Assembly: GCA_007026445.1 (NCBI GenBank)
Contig: VDMD01000020.1
Span: 434,001 to 498,000 of the forward strand
Direction of reading: 5' to 3'
Source of the DNA: Schizophyllum amplum
Lineage: Eukaryota; Basidiomycota; Agaricomycetes; Agaricales; Schizophyllaceae
Length of the DNA: 64,000 nucleotides
The notes below the pieces were generated by a model. The model searched no databases, had not been told where the DNA came from, and was given only the letters and a program-made list of their open reading frames with translations. The position numbers and the translations under genes were made by a program. This document shows, piece after piece, positions 36,280 through 47,549 of this stretch; the first letter of the stretch is position 1; each line of letters opens with the position of its first letter.

Positions 36280-37927
36280 TGCGAATATATGTTGTTTTGC
36301 TGCTGCTCCAGATGTGAAGGCTCGGCTTGTTCAGTTGAAGGATTCGACGTGTTCAACGGAATGATTCGACATGGTCGGCTGGAACAATCGATGCGGGTGG
36401 CATGAAGGCGATGCGATCTGCGTGAAGGCGATGCGATCTGCGTGAAGGAGGTTGCGTGTAAGTTGAGAATGGCAGGAGGAGGGTGTCGTGGATGTGGCGC
36501 TGAAGGTGTTCGTGCGTGCTGTGCTGCCGCGGAAAGCGAGACCGCCGTGGGGGAGCGCATATTGTCGGGGCGAGCGCCGGAGTAGTGCAACGCAGGGCTA
36601 TCATGCCGAGGATGCTGCTCGTTGAGTAGCAGGCGGGCATGACGAGCGAGCGGAGTGGACGGTGCGAGAGTGGGAGCGCCACCTAACGAGGGTTCAGCCA
36701 AGCGGGCGTCAGGGTGTTGTGGCATCGGCGCGGGCGTGTTCTGGCAGAGGAACGAGGATGAAGAGCGGGCTTGATTCGCGGGACGGGCTGCTCGCCGCGA
36801 TGCTTGCGAAGTGTGTTCGCGAGAGGTGTGTCCTTGTGGCGTGAGGGCCATTGTTCGAAGGAAATGCAGTGCTGCTCGGCGCGAGAGGCGCTGGGCTCGA
36901 CAGTTTTTCGAGCTGCTGCAGTTGGCTGTCGAGCAATGCTTTGCGTCGAGGGAGGTGGTGGAGGGGAGGGGTGAGGAGCAGGCGGCCCTCTTAGAGGTAG
37001 GTGCAGGGCGTGCTCGTCGACGTTGATGATGACCGCTCAGGTTGGTGCTGTTCGTCGACGGTGGTGCTCCTGACCCTTACAATGCATGACTGCAGATGCA
37101 GGAAGCCTCTACAAGCGTACCCGATCCCGGCACCGGCAAGAAAGGGTAATGCAAGACGTCGTTGAGCAAGATGCCACCGGTGGTGCTCGTCGTCGATGCG
37201 GAGCTATTTGCACAAATCGACCACCTAGACGTGTCGGATAGGCGCTGAAGTGTTGTAAGGATCTCTATTGCTACCGGCTTTGTCGTCGCTCACTCGTCTT
37301 TGCAGCTCGGTATGGCATGTCGCGGTCAAAGCGAAAATCACAAACATACTAATTCCCCGGTCAAAAACGAACTTCCGGTCGATGTCGACAACGCGCCCAA
37401 CATGCATAAAGTGTCACAACGCTCGCGATGACTGTCAGCAGGAAGACCGAAGGCCCCAGCGTCCCGGGACCCCCGCCAGCCCGCGTGGCAAAACATCGGT
37501 GCGCGGCCAGCACATATACACTGCCTGGTGGCTTACAGCACTACAGACTTTTCACGACCAATTTGAAGGCCCGACGAGGGCGGGGCGAATATGGACGCCC
37601 ATTTCTGGAACCTGACCGTGCGAACTTACCTCCCCGCGCGTTTGATGGGAGCCGCGACAATCCGAACCAAATAACGACGTTTGCTCTCTCAACCAGCCAC
37701 CGTTCGCATTCCGCTACCTTTTTGCGCCTTCTCGCACCTCGTCGTTATCTCTCGGCGAGAAGTGGTTTGGGACTTGAGTGCGCGAGTTTGTGTTGTTTCT
37801 GAACATATTGGATCTGCAAGGGCTTTGTTTGACTTGGTGCGTGATCTTAGGCCACTTGCATGTCTGACGTCCCAACGCGTTTTGCAGATTGTCTGACGCC
37901 TCTTGCGAGAACTCCGCACGTCAAGCA
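36280..37927. other. Gene-free part of the left inverted arm
   Basis: Long antisense ORFs on both strands reflect composition. It shares blocks with 61,430-63,110 in reverse complement. An ATG at 37861 opens a frame that does not join the downstream gene. Confidence 0.45.
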
Positions 37928-39908
37928 ATGGAGATAACCAGTGCGCCATCGGGAGATCCCCAGGTATCCTCCGAAGCGAAGGATCTGCTTCAAGCCTTGT
38001 TGCGCGAGAAAGAACTTTGGAAGGTGCGTCGTAACTTCCAAATGGGGAGACAATGGCTCATGTTCCTTGTCAGTCTGGAGAAGAAAGCGCTCGTAACTGT
38101 GAATCCACTGCAGCGCAGATCACCAGCACGCCTGGAGATGCGACCCCACCAACAGCGCTATCTTCCCCTGCCGTCGAGTCTACTCGTTTGAGTGCCGGCT
38201 CCAGCGAGTTGGCATCTTCGTCTGTGACGCTTGCTGCGAACGAGGGTTGTGATCGCGCACGCGAGACATCGAACGGCCACATCGAGAAGCCCTTCCCTGC
38301 AGACAAAGTCGATGAGGGCGGCGCTCCCAGAGCCGTGGCAATATCCGCGGTCAGCGGTGACGTGAACCTGATTGACGAGATGGTCATTACTCCTGGGGAA
38401 AGGGGCAGGTGAGTCAAGGGTGCACTGAACAAACGTAGTACTGACATATCCCAGTATTAGGACGAAGGTCGAGCTATCAACCGCACAGCAGGAGGACAAA
38501 GATTGCCGTCGCAAGACATTCGACGAGAAAATACAGAACGTCGCCGCTGCAGAATTCACGCTAGGCGACCAAGCTGAGGGGAATTCCGACGCATCCGCGC
38601 CTCAAGTCGACCAGGAACCTTCAACAAACGACGAGGACATCGCGTGAGTCAGGTGTCAGGCCTTCAATCGTATCAGGATTCGTATTGACGCATCGAAGTA
38701 GACCTCTTGGGTCTCGTACCGATTTGAACCTCGCTAGAAAACCCATTCACCCCTCGCATGCCCTCATCAACGCTACCACTGCCGCCGAAATCGCACAATC
38801 GGCCGCTCCAGATGTCTCTGTGGCTTCTGCCCTCACTATCGATGATCCCTCCCCTCATCTCTTAGCCAGCAAGCCTGAGACTTTGGAGAAGCCTGCAACA
38901 ATCCATCTCAAGCGCAAGGCAAGCGCTTCTGCCGGCTCGACCACAAAGCCGCGTCGCAAGACGAAGAAAGGGAAGGAGGAGGAGGAGCCGTGGCGGAAGC
39001 AATGCTTGTCGTTCCGCCTTGACAAGATCCCCGGTAATGGCTCTTGCGCCGAAACGAGAGTCGCTGGCAGCAGGCAGGACACTGCTGAGCAACGATTTAT
39101 GGTGTTCAAGCAGAATCCCAGCCGATCCCGGCGTGCGAACACTGTCCCCTCTCAGGAAGGGCCACCGTCTTCCTCCTCCGCGACGATCTCCTCCAATAGA
39201 CATGTGCAGCCACCGTCTGGCGGTCAAAAGTCGGCTTTTGCATCGTTCCAAGGGCTCGACGTCTCCACCCCATCCCTGCGGGGACCTCCTCAGGCGCAAG
39301 CTCAGCGAAGCCTGACGCAGCATCTGCCTGGGCCCGCCACCGTTTCCGCTGGCCCGGTATACCTCACCGCCGCGAATTCAAACCACCTGATGGCCAATGC
39401 AGGCGTCCAGGGCCAGATGCCCTACCTCGGTGCCCAGACGTATGGCGGCCCTTACAGCGGCTATGCGACCGGTGCCAACCTCAACGTTCCATCCTTAGCG
39501 CACAATACCAGCGTCACTGCGACGCCCAACTCGGGCTTGCCCGCTCACTATCATAACGGGGGCGGATATAACGGTGTTGGCCAATTCACGCCGTACAGCC
39601 ACAATGCGCACGGGTACAACGCCCAGGCCTCTGGCGCCTCTCGAGGTGTCGTTTCATATCCCGTGGGCAACGTGCCTCAATCCTTTGCTCCGGCGCCGCC
39701 AGCACTCGCCCCGCCGACGCACCAGCTGCAGGCTCCCGCCACGTCCTTTGACTTTGGGCAATCTACCTACTCCACCACGCCGTCATCTTCTACCGTGGCG
39801 CCTTCCTTCGGCGCAACGTCTTCCTCTACCGCGCCGTCTTCAACGACCGCATCACAGTACTACTACCCCTACACGGATTACGGAGTGTATGGGAGTGGTC
39901 CTCGGTGA
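37928..39908 (+). CDS. Low-complexity Tyr/Gly/Gln/Ser-rich protein G1 (paralog of G2)
   Basis: Exons are 37928-38023, 38074-38408, 38455-38643 and 38699-39908 (1,830 nt, 609 residues). I know no family for it. The N-terminus MEITSAPSGDPQVSSE resembles MPETNEPAGDTQLSRE of G2 at 61425. The middle is acidic and Ser-rich. Near the start of the last exon is a basic block (LKRKASAS, KPRRKTKKGK), probably an NLS, shared with G2. The last ~200 residues are Tyr/Gly/Asn/Pro/Ser-rich with the conserved YHNGGGYNGVGQF and HGYNAQASG, then Ser/Thr runs and YGVYG near the end. Such composition is typical of prion-like, phase-separating or RNA-binding-associated tails, which is inference. Frame continuity across three introns and a paralog support a real gene. 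Confidence 0.78.
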
Positions 39909-40503
39909 TTTGACGGTCCCAACGTGGACGCCGTGAGTCAGCGTTGAGCTGCCCAAGCGAGCGGGCGCGACAGCAGGAAAGCCTGCGGTTTAAACAGTAG
40001 GGAATACTCATCATATCGATATGCATGGAACTATCAGGACGACCGGCCAAGGGAAGGCCCCATGCTCATATACTGTACCTCACGACATGTATGTATAATG
40101 TGTGTAGCGCGTACGACGAGTGTACCTCGTACTGTCAGTTAGAGACATACTGTAGCCTACCGTACTGCACCTCCGACTTATAGTACTGCTCCATCGAATT
40201 CAATGCAGACTGATTATGTAGTGACCAAAGTGTACTACTGCTAGTACATACGAGGTCAAGCATGATATCAAACTTCGAAAATTCGAACCTCGACTGCGAC
40301 GTCGAGTCCAAGTTGTACCTTGAGTTCTAGCGAAGAGTCCCATAGCCTGTTCAAGCGCAGCAATACAGTACATAATCAGCACAATATGAGGACCGTGCAG
40401 GCCTGCTGCGAGACATGTTTCCAGGAAGACCAGAGGCGAGCATGAATACTTATCCCAATCAATCATAATATATCCCATTCCTGAAATCACAATATAAAGA
40501 ATT
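39909..40503. other. Intergenic tail of left inverted arm
   Basis: No gene is visible. Runs such as ACATGTATGTATAATGTGTGTAG recur in reverse complement near 59,290-59,345. It is the convergent 3' region of G1 and FunK1 F. Confidence 0.45.
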
Positions 40504-43135
40504 CTATAGCAGTTTCTGGCGCTTCGTCTCACTGCCGTTCGACCTGTAGTTCGATCCCTGGCGCCTCTCCCGCTCCCGCTCCAGAACATCTTCGTTGTAC
40601 GAGTGGAGAACACCGGCCTCGCCCGACGTGCGAAGCCTGCCGACTATAGCAGCATCGGATAGACTCGAGCCGCGAGCCCCCCTCAGAGGGCGTATGGGGC
40701 GCAGAGCGGGCGCTTCAGCTGGTATGGGGGCTTGCGCAGAACCAGGTGCTCCAGATGGTGCGGCGGAGTTCGTCTGGCTCGTTGTCTGAGGCGGTAAGGT
40801 GATCAGTCCGGCGAACTCTTCAGCCTCTTGGAGCTCAACATCGTCCACTTGCTCCCGTATGAATTCAGGGACCCCGTCGGCACGCCCAGCGGTCCTCTTG
40901 GTGCCTGCGACCTTCTTCGGCCGCATGTACGGCGCACCCATGCGTTGGTCAATCGCCGGGTCAGAGTCGGGATGCGAGAGCTTGTCGATGTGACGCTGCA
41001 AAATCTCGCGAACCTCGACGTGCATCTGGCGGGGATCCGTGAACTCCTCCCCGAATATAATCTCGCGCAGCTCGCGGACGCATGGCTTGAGGTCCTCAAA
41101 GTATGGATCGAAGACTTCATCCAGGAATTCAGGAAATTTGTCCGCGACAGTGTCTTTCGTCGGGAAACACATGATTTCGTTCTTCGCGCCGCCGATCTCG
41201 CTCATGAGAGCAGTCAAGTCGAGCCACCGGGCGAGGCGAGTCTGCATGACGTCGAAGTCCTTGCGATACGTGCAGTTGGGTCCCGCGTAGCAAACACAGG
41301 TCCAGATGAGGACATAGAGGAAGGACTCCAGGTCGTGACGGGGTTCGTGAGGAATTTCATCGCCATATTTCAGAATCTCCCACGCCATGAATGGGAGAGT
41401 ACCCTGAGCCACAGGTCAATGAAGACATCAAATGTGCAAAAGGCAGAGACGTACGGTGCGATGGGCAATAGCCGTCCTATTGCGCTTCTGGCCGATCAGC
41501 GACGCGTAGTCGAGGTCGATCAGAAGACCCTTGCGTAGACCGTTCTCTTCACCCTTGGCGCGTATCATGACGTTGTTGTCGCTGATATCGGAGTGTAGTA
41601 CGTGCCGCTCGTATACCAGCTTTTCGTGAGCTACGCCACTGTCAGAATGGTTTGATGCCAGAATGAAGTTAGCACGTACCTTCAATGCAATCTTTCAGAA
41701 CGCTCAAAAGCTCTTTCTTTGACGCAAAGTGCTCGACGTGAATACCGAAGGGCTTGAGGACCAGCCGGTAATGATGGCGTACTTCGATGGCATTGAACTC
41801 GTCCTCCCTATCATGGTCGCACAACGCCTGTCGGATCGTAGTCGTGGATCGTGGTTTGTCGCCCTCCATAACGGCCTCCTCGGCGACAAGGGTCGAGATG
41901 CCCTTGATGTTGCCCGCAATACGTAAGAAATCGGCCTCAGTATGCAATCGACTTTGGTCCGCCCAGAGGCTCTTGATGACAACGTCGTCGTCGTCGCGCT
42001 CTTCACCAAGAGGACGGCAATGCCAGCAAACCGTGCCGCGACCACGTAGTACGTCGCTGATGAATAGAGTCTCCAGGATCTGGTAGGTGACATCGTTGAC
42101 GGCGATAGCGCGTCGCCCATCCGACAGAGTCTTCACGGAGGGGTCGTAGCCTAGGCGAGAGCGATCGAGTAGGGCGAGCCCTACAATAACACGGACGAGA
42201 TAGGACGCATCCTCGTCAACATTCCCCCGGAACGAATGCACGCAGCCGGCGCGGTCGAAGACGGTGACCCAGAATCTGTCTAGGACGAGTCCAATCTCGA
42301 TGTGTGACATGAGATCGTCCTGGGTAGCGAAGCAGTTGTACGCGCTATCCTGCAGCTGGCGTTCGATCTTCACGATTGCATGGGCCTCACTCTTGATTTG
42401 ACCGGCCGCAAGGACGTTCTTCCACTCCTGAGGCTCGCCTTCGGGAATCAAGAACAGATCGGGCTTCCGAGGGGTGGGTCCGCCGGGCAGTATGTTGTTG
42501 GTGCAGTCGGCGCTCCAACGGCGTGTCTCATTTCCGGGGATATCCTTGCCCTTCAAGCGGTAGCACGTCTCCGCGACGTGTATGATGTTATTGAAGAACG
42601 TAGCGACTTCCTGCTCCTTCCCTTGCAAGTCGAAGTCGGGACGACTTGTCCATTTGCCCGTCTTACGATCGTACATGGAGACGGGCATAGCTGCGAGAAC
42701 GAACTTGGGTGCGATCGCGAAGGCCTCGTCGGGGAAGAGGGTCTTGATGAGGTCGGGCATGTTTTGTATACCACGCCCCAGCTCGTCGTTCATGACTTTG
42801 TGCATAATAACACGACTGCGAAGTGCTCGGACCCCTTGCTGGGTTGACGGCGTTGTTTGCTGAGCGAGGGTATTGACGCCGTGGGGTAAGCTGGCCGTTT
42901 TGCTCTTGCGTTTGGACACAGGCAGAGGAGCGCGCCAGAAATGAGGGGATGGTTGAGGCTCGCTTTCAACAGCACTGAGAAGGTTCCTGGTACCAGTGGC
43001 AAGGGGAGCAGCGTTCTACACAAGCATCAGAACGACGTTAGCGGCAAAGTATATCACACGACGCACGGATAGTAGACGTTCGGCGGCGGCGGCGAGGCCG
43101 AGTGGCTGGCCAGAGTCTGCATCATCGTCAGCCAT
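40504..43135 (-). CDS. FunK1-type protein kinase F
   Basis: Exons are 43135-43067, 43015-41680, 41630-41455 and 41403-40504 (2,481 nt, 826 residues). The small first exon (23 codons, MADDDADSG...) is joined by a 51-nt intron with branch-like GCTAAC; calling the start at the downstream MSKRKSK would lose it. A PD-(D/E)xK-like pair is visible: RKPDLFL (Asp209) and AAGQIK (Lys231), then MSHIEIGLV and VTVFDRAGC. Kinase: DDVVIK, VLHSDISDNN, LIDLDYA, and GTLPFMAWE at the start of the last exon. There is no PHD finger; the C-terminus is an acidic/basic low-complexity tail ending KRQKLL. It lies apart from the A-E array. Its 5' end exists as a truncated copy at 47.0-47.4 kb. Confidence 0.9.
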
Positions 43136-43846
43136 GATGAGAGTTGACGAAAAAGGAGGAAACCAGCCTTTACAACTTTTATAGCGCCTGAGATGGGCCA
43201 AGTCCTCGTGGTGGTTGAGTCAACGGTGTGCTTGCGTGACGTGACTGACACGGAAACGCGTCAAGCGGTGGCCCAGATCACGTGTAAGTCACGTGCACTG
43301 TCTCGTGACTTACGACATCAGCCAAACATCATGCATCTCGGGAGGGAATCAAGCCTCAATATGATATACTCGCAAGGATTTGCTGGAATAGGCAGTCGTG
43401 CAAGATGGCTCATAGATCCTCGACTACAGCCAGGGTGAAAGATGTTAGTATGCTTGCCTCCTGCATGCAGCGTGCTAAATGCTAAATTCTCATTTAACGA
43501 GGATGTGCCCGAGCGGAAGCGGGAAAGACGCCAGGGAACGAACTGCAGGTCGAACGGCAGCGAGAGAATTGAAAAGCTCCAGAAATTGCTCTAGAACTTC
43601 GTATGTACGGTGATTCCAAAAATGCGACATCCTATGTGAACTCGGTTTATATCACATCCTCGCCTCTGGTATTTCGTCGGAACATTGAGCATAATCATCA
43701 GCGCGGTAGGACCTTGAACGATGAAGTTAGAGGCCGAAATACCGCGCATCGTATGTGAACGGTAAGTCGCGATCAACACAAGCTCCTGCCATACTGAACA
43801 CATCACGCAATCGGATGCGGTGGCGGTCCTGTCCGACCCGAAGAAC
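43136..43846. promoter_or_regulatory. FunK1 F promoter region
   Basis: There is no gene. Two CACGTG boxes lie 11 bp apart (43279-43284, 43290-43295). The segment 43,186-43,300 is duplicated at 47,280-47,395, where two CACGTG boxes also lie 11 bp apart (47374, 47385). Confidence 0.5.
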
Positions 43847-44965
43847 TTACACCGCGGCGCAGGCAGAAACTTCCGTAAGATTCAGCCTGATGATGGCCTG
43901 CTCCGTGTCGCTCGCTTGCTCGAACAAGGGCTCCAATCTCTGTGCCATCTCGGCTCTGGCTAGCGAGACATACTCCTGCACGATGTTACTGATGTATATG
44001 ATATCCGAGAGGGAGACGGCGCCTGCATCGTTGTAAGCAACGGCGTGTTGGATGGAGTATGGGTCAGGCTGGGATGAGACGATAGCGCACCTTGTAAACC
44101 GCACGGACCGTCGAAGGACGCGTAGCTGCATTCGCGTCGATGCCCGGCATTCCAGTGCATTCGCTGACAACTACCGGAGCAGTAGGCATGCGCGCCGCAC
44201 GGGCAGATGCGCACCATGTCATGATGGGGGCCCTACAGTGCAAATATATTAGTATCAGAACTGCTAGAGGCAAAGACGGCCCCGACCCACCTGTACGTTC
44301 CAGCATGGCATAGAACATCTCCAGCTCTTCTCCTGGAAGCTCCGGATGTATAGCACGTGGTACAGGTTGAAGGTCTCCGCAATATCCCTCCACGTCGGCG
44401 ACGGCCGTCTCGGCCCTCCGACAGCAAGAGGAAACGCGTACCGCTGGGAGAAGGCGTGCATGACTTTTGCCGTTAGGAGGCAGGAGCAAAATAAGGGAAC
44501 GATCTGCGCGATCGTGCGCCTGTCGAGCATATCGTCGAGTTCGCAAAGAAGGTCAAAGAGACCTGCTTTGACGGCATGCATGAGCGTGTGGTTTGTTCTA
44601 GCTACATAGCACATGGTGCCGACTAGGCCAACGGCGTCCCCCGCGGTTTCGCGGCTCTTGAAGTCGCCGGCGCAGAGGCGACGCCCAGCAGACATGACGG
44701 CGACTATCGCCTTTCGAGGGATTTTCAGCCTCGACTGGCGGATCTCGGGCAGGTAGACGAGGTCCGTGAGCAGTCCGAAGTGTCGACTCCATGTGTCTGC
44801 CAACAAACGAGGGTCTATTGTGAGTCTTGACAAGAAGCTCGTTTGCTGTGCAGTAACGCGATAGAGTGATCGCGTATCCGCAGTCAACCGGCACAGTTCG
44901 CGTACGAAGAGCGCACGATCCTCCGCGGGTGGGTTCGTATCACGGCCAGCGAGTATGTTGAGCAT
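43847..44965 (-). CDS. MYND-type zinc-finger protein
   Basis: Exons are 44965-44291, 44232-44091 and 44022-43847 (993 nt, 330 residues). The first ~220 residues are helical with no motif I know. The MYND finger straddles the first intron: CSMPC, then CPCGAHAYCSGSCQ and HWNAGHRREC, giving the C-x2-C ... C-x-C ... C-x3-C ... H-x3-C layout of the family. MYND domains bind proline-rich peptides in chromatin and signalling proteins; the partner here is unknown. A C-terminal helical segment (LSDIIYISNIVQEY) follows. The start is uncertain. An ATG at 45059 opens MSSDSLSRLRFDLELE, which resembles an ORF at 49627, but that frame stops before joining, so I use 44965. Confidence 0.75.
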
Positions 44966-45164
44966 AGTAGCCCATGAGTTGGTCTACGAGATGGCACAAC
45001 GCTCTCAAGCTCTCGAGTTCTAGATCAAAGCGTAGTCGTGAGAGGCTATCGGAGCTCATGGTGGCAAACAGACGGGATGAAGAAAAAGACGGTGAAAGTT
45101 CAAGTTAAGATACTTAAGTAGCCCCGCGGAAATCGTCGGAAGCATTGTCGCATCACCGGCCCGA

Positions 45165-45500
45165 TCTACCGACGTGGGTGCCCGGTGACGCACGCCTTCC
45201 GCTGATTCATTGTTCTCTTCTTGGACTCCGTCGGCATTGTTTACTTCTTCCTTTCCTCATACCCACATTACTGCATATCTGATATCTCTATAATGCAGCC
45301 GTCGTTGCTCGAAGACTCGCGACGGCGGAAGATCAACCTGGGAGGCACGTCCGGCGCGTCCTCGCAGTCGGCGCTGCTCGACCAGGCGAAGGCACGGCGT
45401 CTAGAGCGTCGGACACTCAAGCGGAAGCAGGACAGCGCGGTCAAGATCCAATCATGGTGGCGTGGCATACCCGAGCCGCGATCTGCGCGTCGCCAACCGA
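45165..45500 (+). pseudogene. Truncated copy of the HUL5 promoter and first exon
   Basis: 45293 begins MQPSLLEDSRRRKINLGG and continues through the Ala/Arg/Lys-rich helix and the IQ-like motif IKIQSWWRG, matching the start of HUL5 at 49938 nearly residue for residue. After ARRQPSYI the match ends and no HECT ligase sequence follows. Upstream DNA also matches (CGGAAGCATTGTCGCATCA at both loci), so promoter and first exon were copied together. It could still make a short IQ-motif peptide. Confidence 0.8.
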
Positions 45501-45925
45501 GTTACATCACGAGTTGCAACTCGACTCGAACTCGACTCGTTGGCACCACTGCTAACGCCATAGGTTGTAGAGCGCCTGAGTCAGCATACTTATATGTAGA
45601 AAGAAGCACCCTACTGTATCAGTCAGCTTTCTTACAATGTGCAGCTTGACAGCGCACTGCGACGCAACCAGGAACGGCATTTTTGCTGCCCCAGTGGCCT
45701 CGGCGACTCAAGTTCGGCATCTGCACGCGCGCCTTTCGCCGATTGTCACTAATAGTATGACACGCGATTGGTCAGACAATGTCGAACTGACGCGGCAGGC
45801 AATCTTCTTTTGATGCACAGTAGCAGAAACCTATATAACAGGTCAGATGTTCGTCCTTCTCATATCTCTCCTTCTCCTAGCCCCTCATCAGATTCCTCGC
45901 TACCGCCAGCACAACGTCCGACATC
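45501..45925. other. Intergenic; NmrA-like copy 2 promoter
   Basis: There is no gene. TATATAA at 45832-45838 lies 88 bp upstream of the ATG and is a plausible TATA box. TATATAA-type sequences also sit 60-85 bp before copies 3 (48651-48658, minus) and 4 (55464-55472, minus). Confidence 0.45.
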
Positions 45926-46950
45926 ATGTCTACATTCAAGTCCATCGCCGTGGCCGGAGCCCAGAGCGCTATAGGCAAGGCTATTGTCCTCACTCTCGCC
46001 GCCACTCCTGGCGTCTCCGTCCTTGTCCTCACACGGGCTACCACCGCCCGGCCGGAATACCTGCCAGAGAACGTCGCCCATGCCGGCATCGACTACGCGG
46101 ACGTCGACGCAACTGCCGCCATCCTGAGCGAGCACAGCGTTCAAGTCGTCATATCCTCGGTCAACAGCGTTGCCATTCTGGGCCAAATCTCGCTTGCGGA
46201 CGCAGCAAAGGCCGCCGGGGTGAAACTGTTCGTGCCCAGCGAGTACGGGTGCATCTCCAAGGGGCTTCCGGAGGTGCCATCCTTTTTGCAGGTGAAGATA
46301 CAGGTTGCAGGTGAGCAGCATTTGGTGGCGAGCCTGGTGAGAAGACGCTTTAACCTATCTGCTTCTCAGATCATCTGCAGTCTATCGGTCTTCCGTCCAT
46401 GCGCGTCTTCGTGAGTGTTGAGGGAAGCGCCCCCACACTAGGTAGCTGACCATGCCACAGCCGGGCATATTCCAAGAGTATCTTGAGCTGGTTGTCGGCT
46501 TCGGCACCAACAAAAAGGTCAACATTTTAAGCTCGGTCAAGGGAGACACACCGTTCTCCACTACGAGCATGGATGACGTAGGAGGTAAATCCGTGATATA
46601 AGGGTGCCAGATGAGAGAAACTGACGCGCACCATAGGCTTCGTTGCCCACGTCGTCACGCATCACCCTCTGTCTGCTCTCGCAGACAAAGCCGTGCGCAT
46701 CGAAGGGGAACGACGCGTCACGCTCAACGAGCTCGGCGCTGTCCTCGGGGCTCCCGTTGAGAAGGTGGACGTTATCCCCGCCCCGGAGGGTGTGTCCGGG
46801 ATGTTCTTCCTCGATCAGCTCCAGACGCTCGTAGAGAAGGGATACCTTAACACGGAGACGAAGTTGGTAGACGGCGACGGTAGTGGCGGCGCAAATGGGT
46901 TGTGGGAGGGCCACCGCTGGACGACGCTGAAGGAGACCTTGAAGCTGTGA
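45926..46950 (+). CDS. NmrA-like / isoflavone-reductase-like protein, copy 2
   Basis: Exons are 45926-46310, 46370-46410, 46461-46584 and 46637-46950 (864 nt, 287 residues). Motifs: AVAGAQSAIG, VLTRATTARPEYLP, FVPSEYG, GYLNTETKL. It is almost identical to copy 4 at 54.4-55.4 kb in opposite orientation. A 3-bp insertion in exon 4 gives GERRVT in place of GERVT, and two or three other residues differ (MSTF/MSAF, LAAT/LATT, EHSV/EHRV). Intron sequences also match copy 4, so the pair is recent. The 5' untranslated DNA differs from copy 4, whose leader resembles copy 1. Confidence 0.92.
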
Positions 46951-47032
46951 AGCATATTATGTAAGCCGCTTCTCGACCAAATTGTGTATGCCGAAATCGT
47001 GAAAGCGCAGCCCTCATTTCCCGACAGGCGAA

Positions 47033-47239
47033 GCGCGCCAGAAACGGAGGGGTGATTGAGGATTGCTTGCAGAAACACTGAGAACTTTCCTGGTACCAGT
47101 GACAAGAGGAGCAACGTTCTACGCAAGCATCGTAACGACGTTAGTGGCGAAGATGTCACTGGCACGTCGCAGATAGTAGACGTTCGGCGGCGGCGGCGAG
47201 GCCGAGTTGCTGGCCAGAATCTGAATCATCGTCAGCCAT
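47033..47239 (-). pseudogene. Truncated copy of FunK1 F 5' end
   Basis: Minus-strand 47239 begins MADDDSDSGQQLGLAAAAERLLS, matching FunK1 F exon 1 at 43135, followed by the intron (the GTGCGT donor is altered, ...GCGTAG acceptor kept) and the first ~35 codons of exon 2 (TGTRKVLSV, matching TGTRNLLSAV). Then it breaks at the 3' flank of NmrA-like copy 2. Upstream similarity extends to about 47,395, including both E-boxes. The kinase is absent. Confidence 0.75.
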
Positions 47240-47549
47240 AATAAGCGTCGACAAAAAAAGACCGGCCTTTTCAGGTTTTACAGCGCCCCAGTTGGGCCAA
47301 GTCGTCGTCGTGGTTAGATCAACGGTGCGCGTGCGTGACGTGACTGACACTGAAGCGCGTCGGTGGCCCATGTCACGTGAAAAGCACGTGTGCAGTCCCG
47401 TCAGTTACAAAGCCTTTTGTATCTCAGAGCTCGAGATACGCGTGTATTCCGACCGCTCATATCGAGGCCTTCGCGAGCGGCGGAACGTGATGATACAGCT
47501 ACTACTAGTTCTCGAATATCCCTGGCAGGACCTGCTCAACTGCTGTCAC

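Larger units (their letters stand above)
35440..40170. repeat. Left arm of large inverted duplication
   Basis: Segments match the reverse complement of 59,270-64,000 in reverse order: 35,460-35,570 with 63,900-64,000 (CTCTTCGCGC-GTCGACAG); 35,880-35,990 with 63,340-63,440 (GGTACCTTCG); 36,240-36,330 with 63,050-63,110; 36,820-36,860 with 62,445-62,500 (GTGTCCTTGTGGC); 37,420-37,500 with 61,870-61,940; the low-complexity protein genes; and the tail 40,030-40,170 with 59,230-59,345. Similarity is patchy, so the duplication is old. Confidence 0.7.

Noticed and set aside
43016..43201. Independent small gene beginning MADDDADSG
   Set aside because: Splicing the 51-nt intron joins it in frame to FunK1 F, so it is that gene's first exon.
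43500..43560. tRNA-like string GTGCCCGAGCGGAAGCGGGAAAGAC
   Set aside because: No acceptor stem or T-loop (GGTTCGAATCC) at the right spacing could be found.
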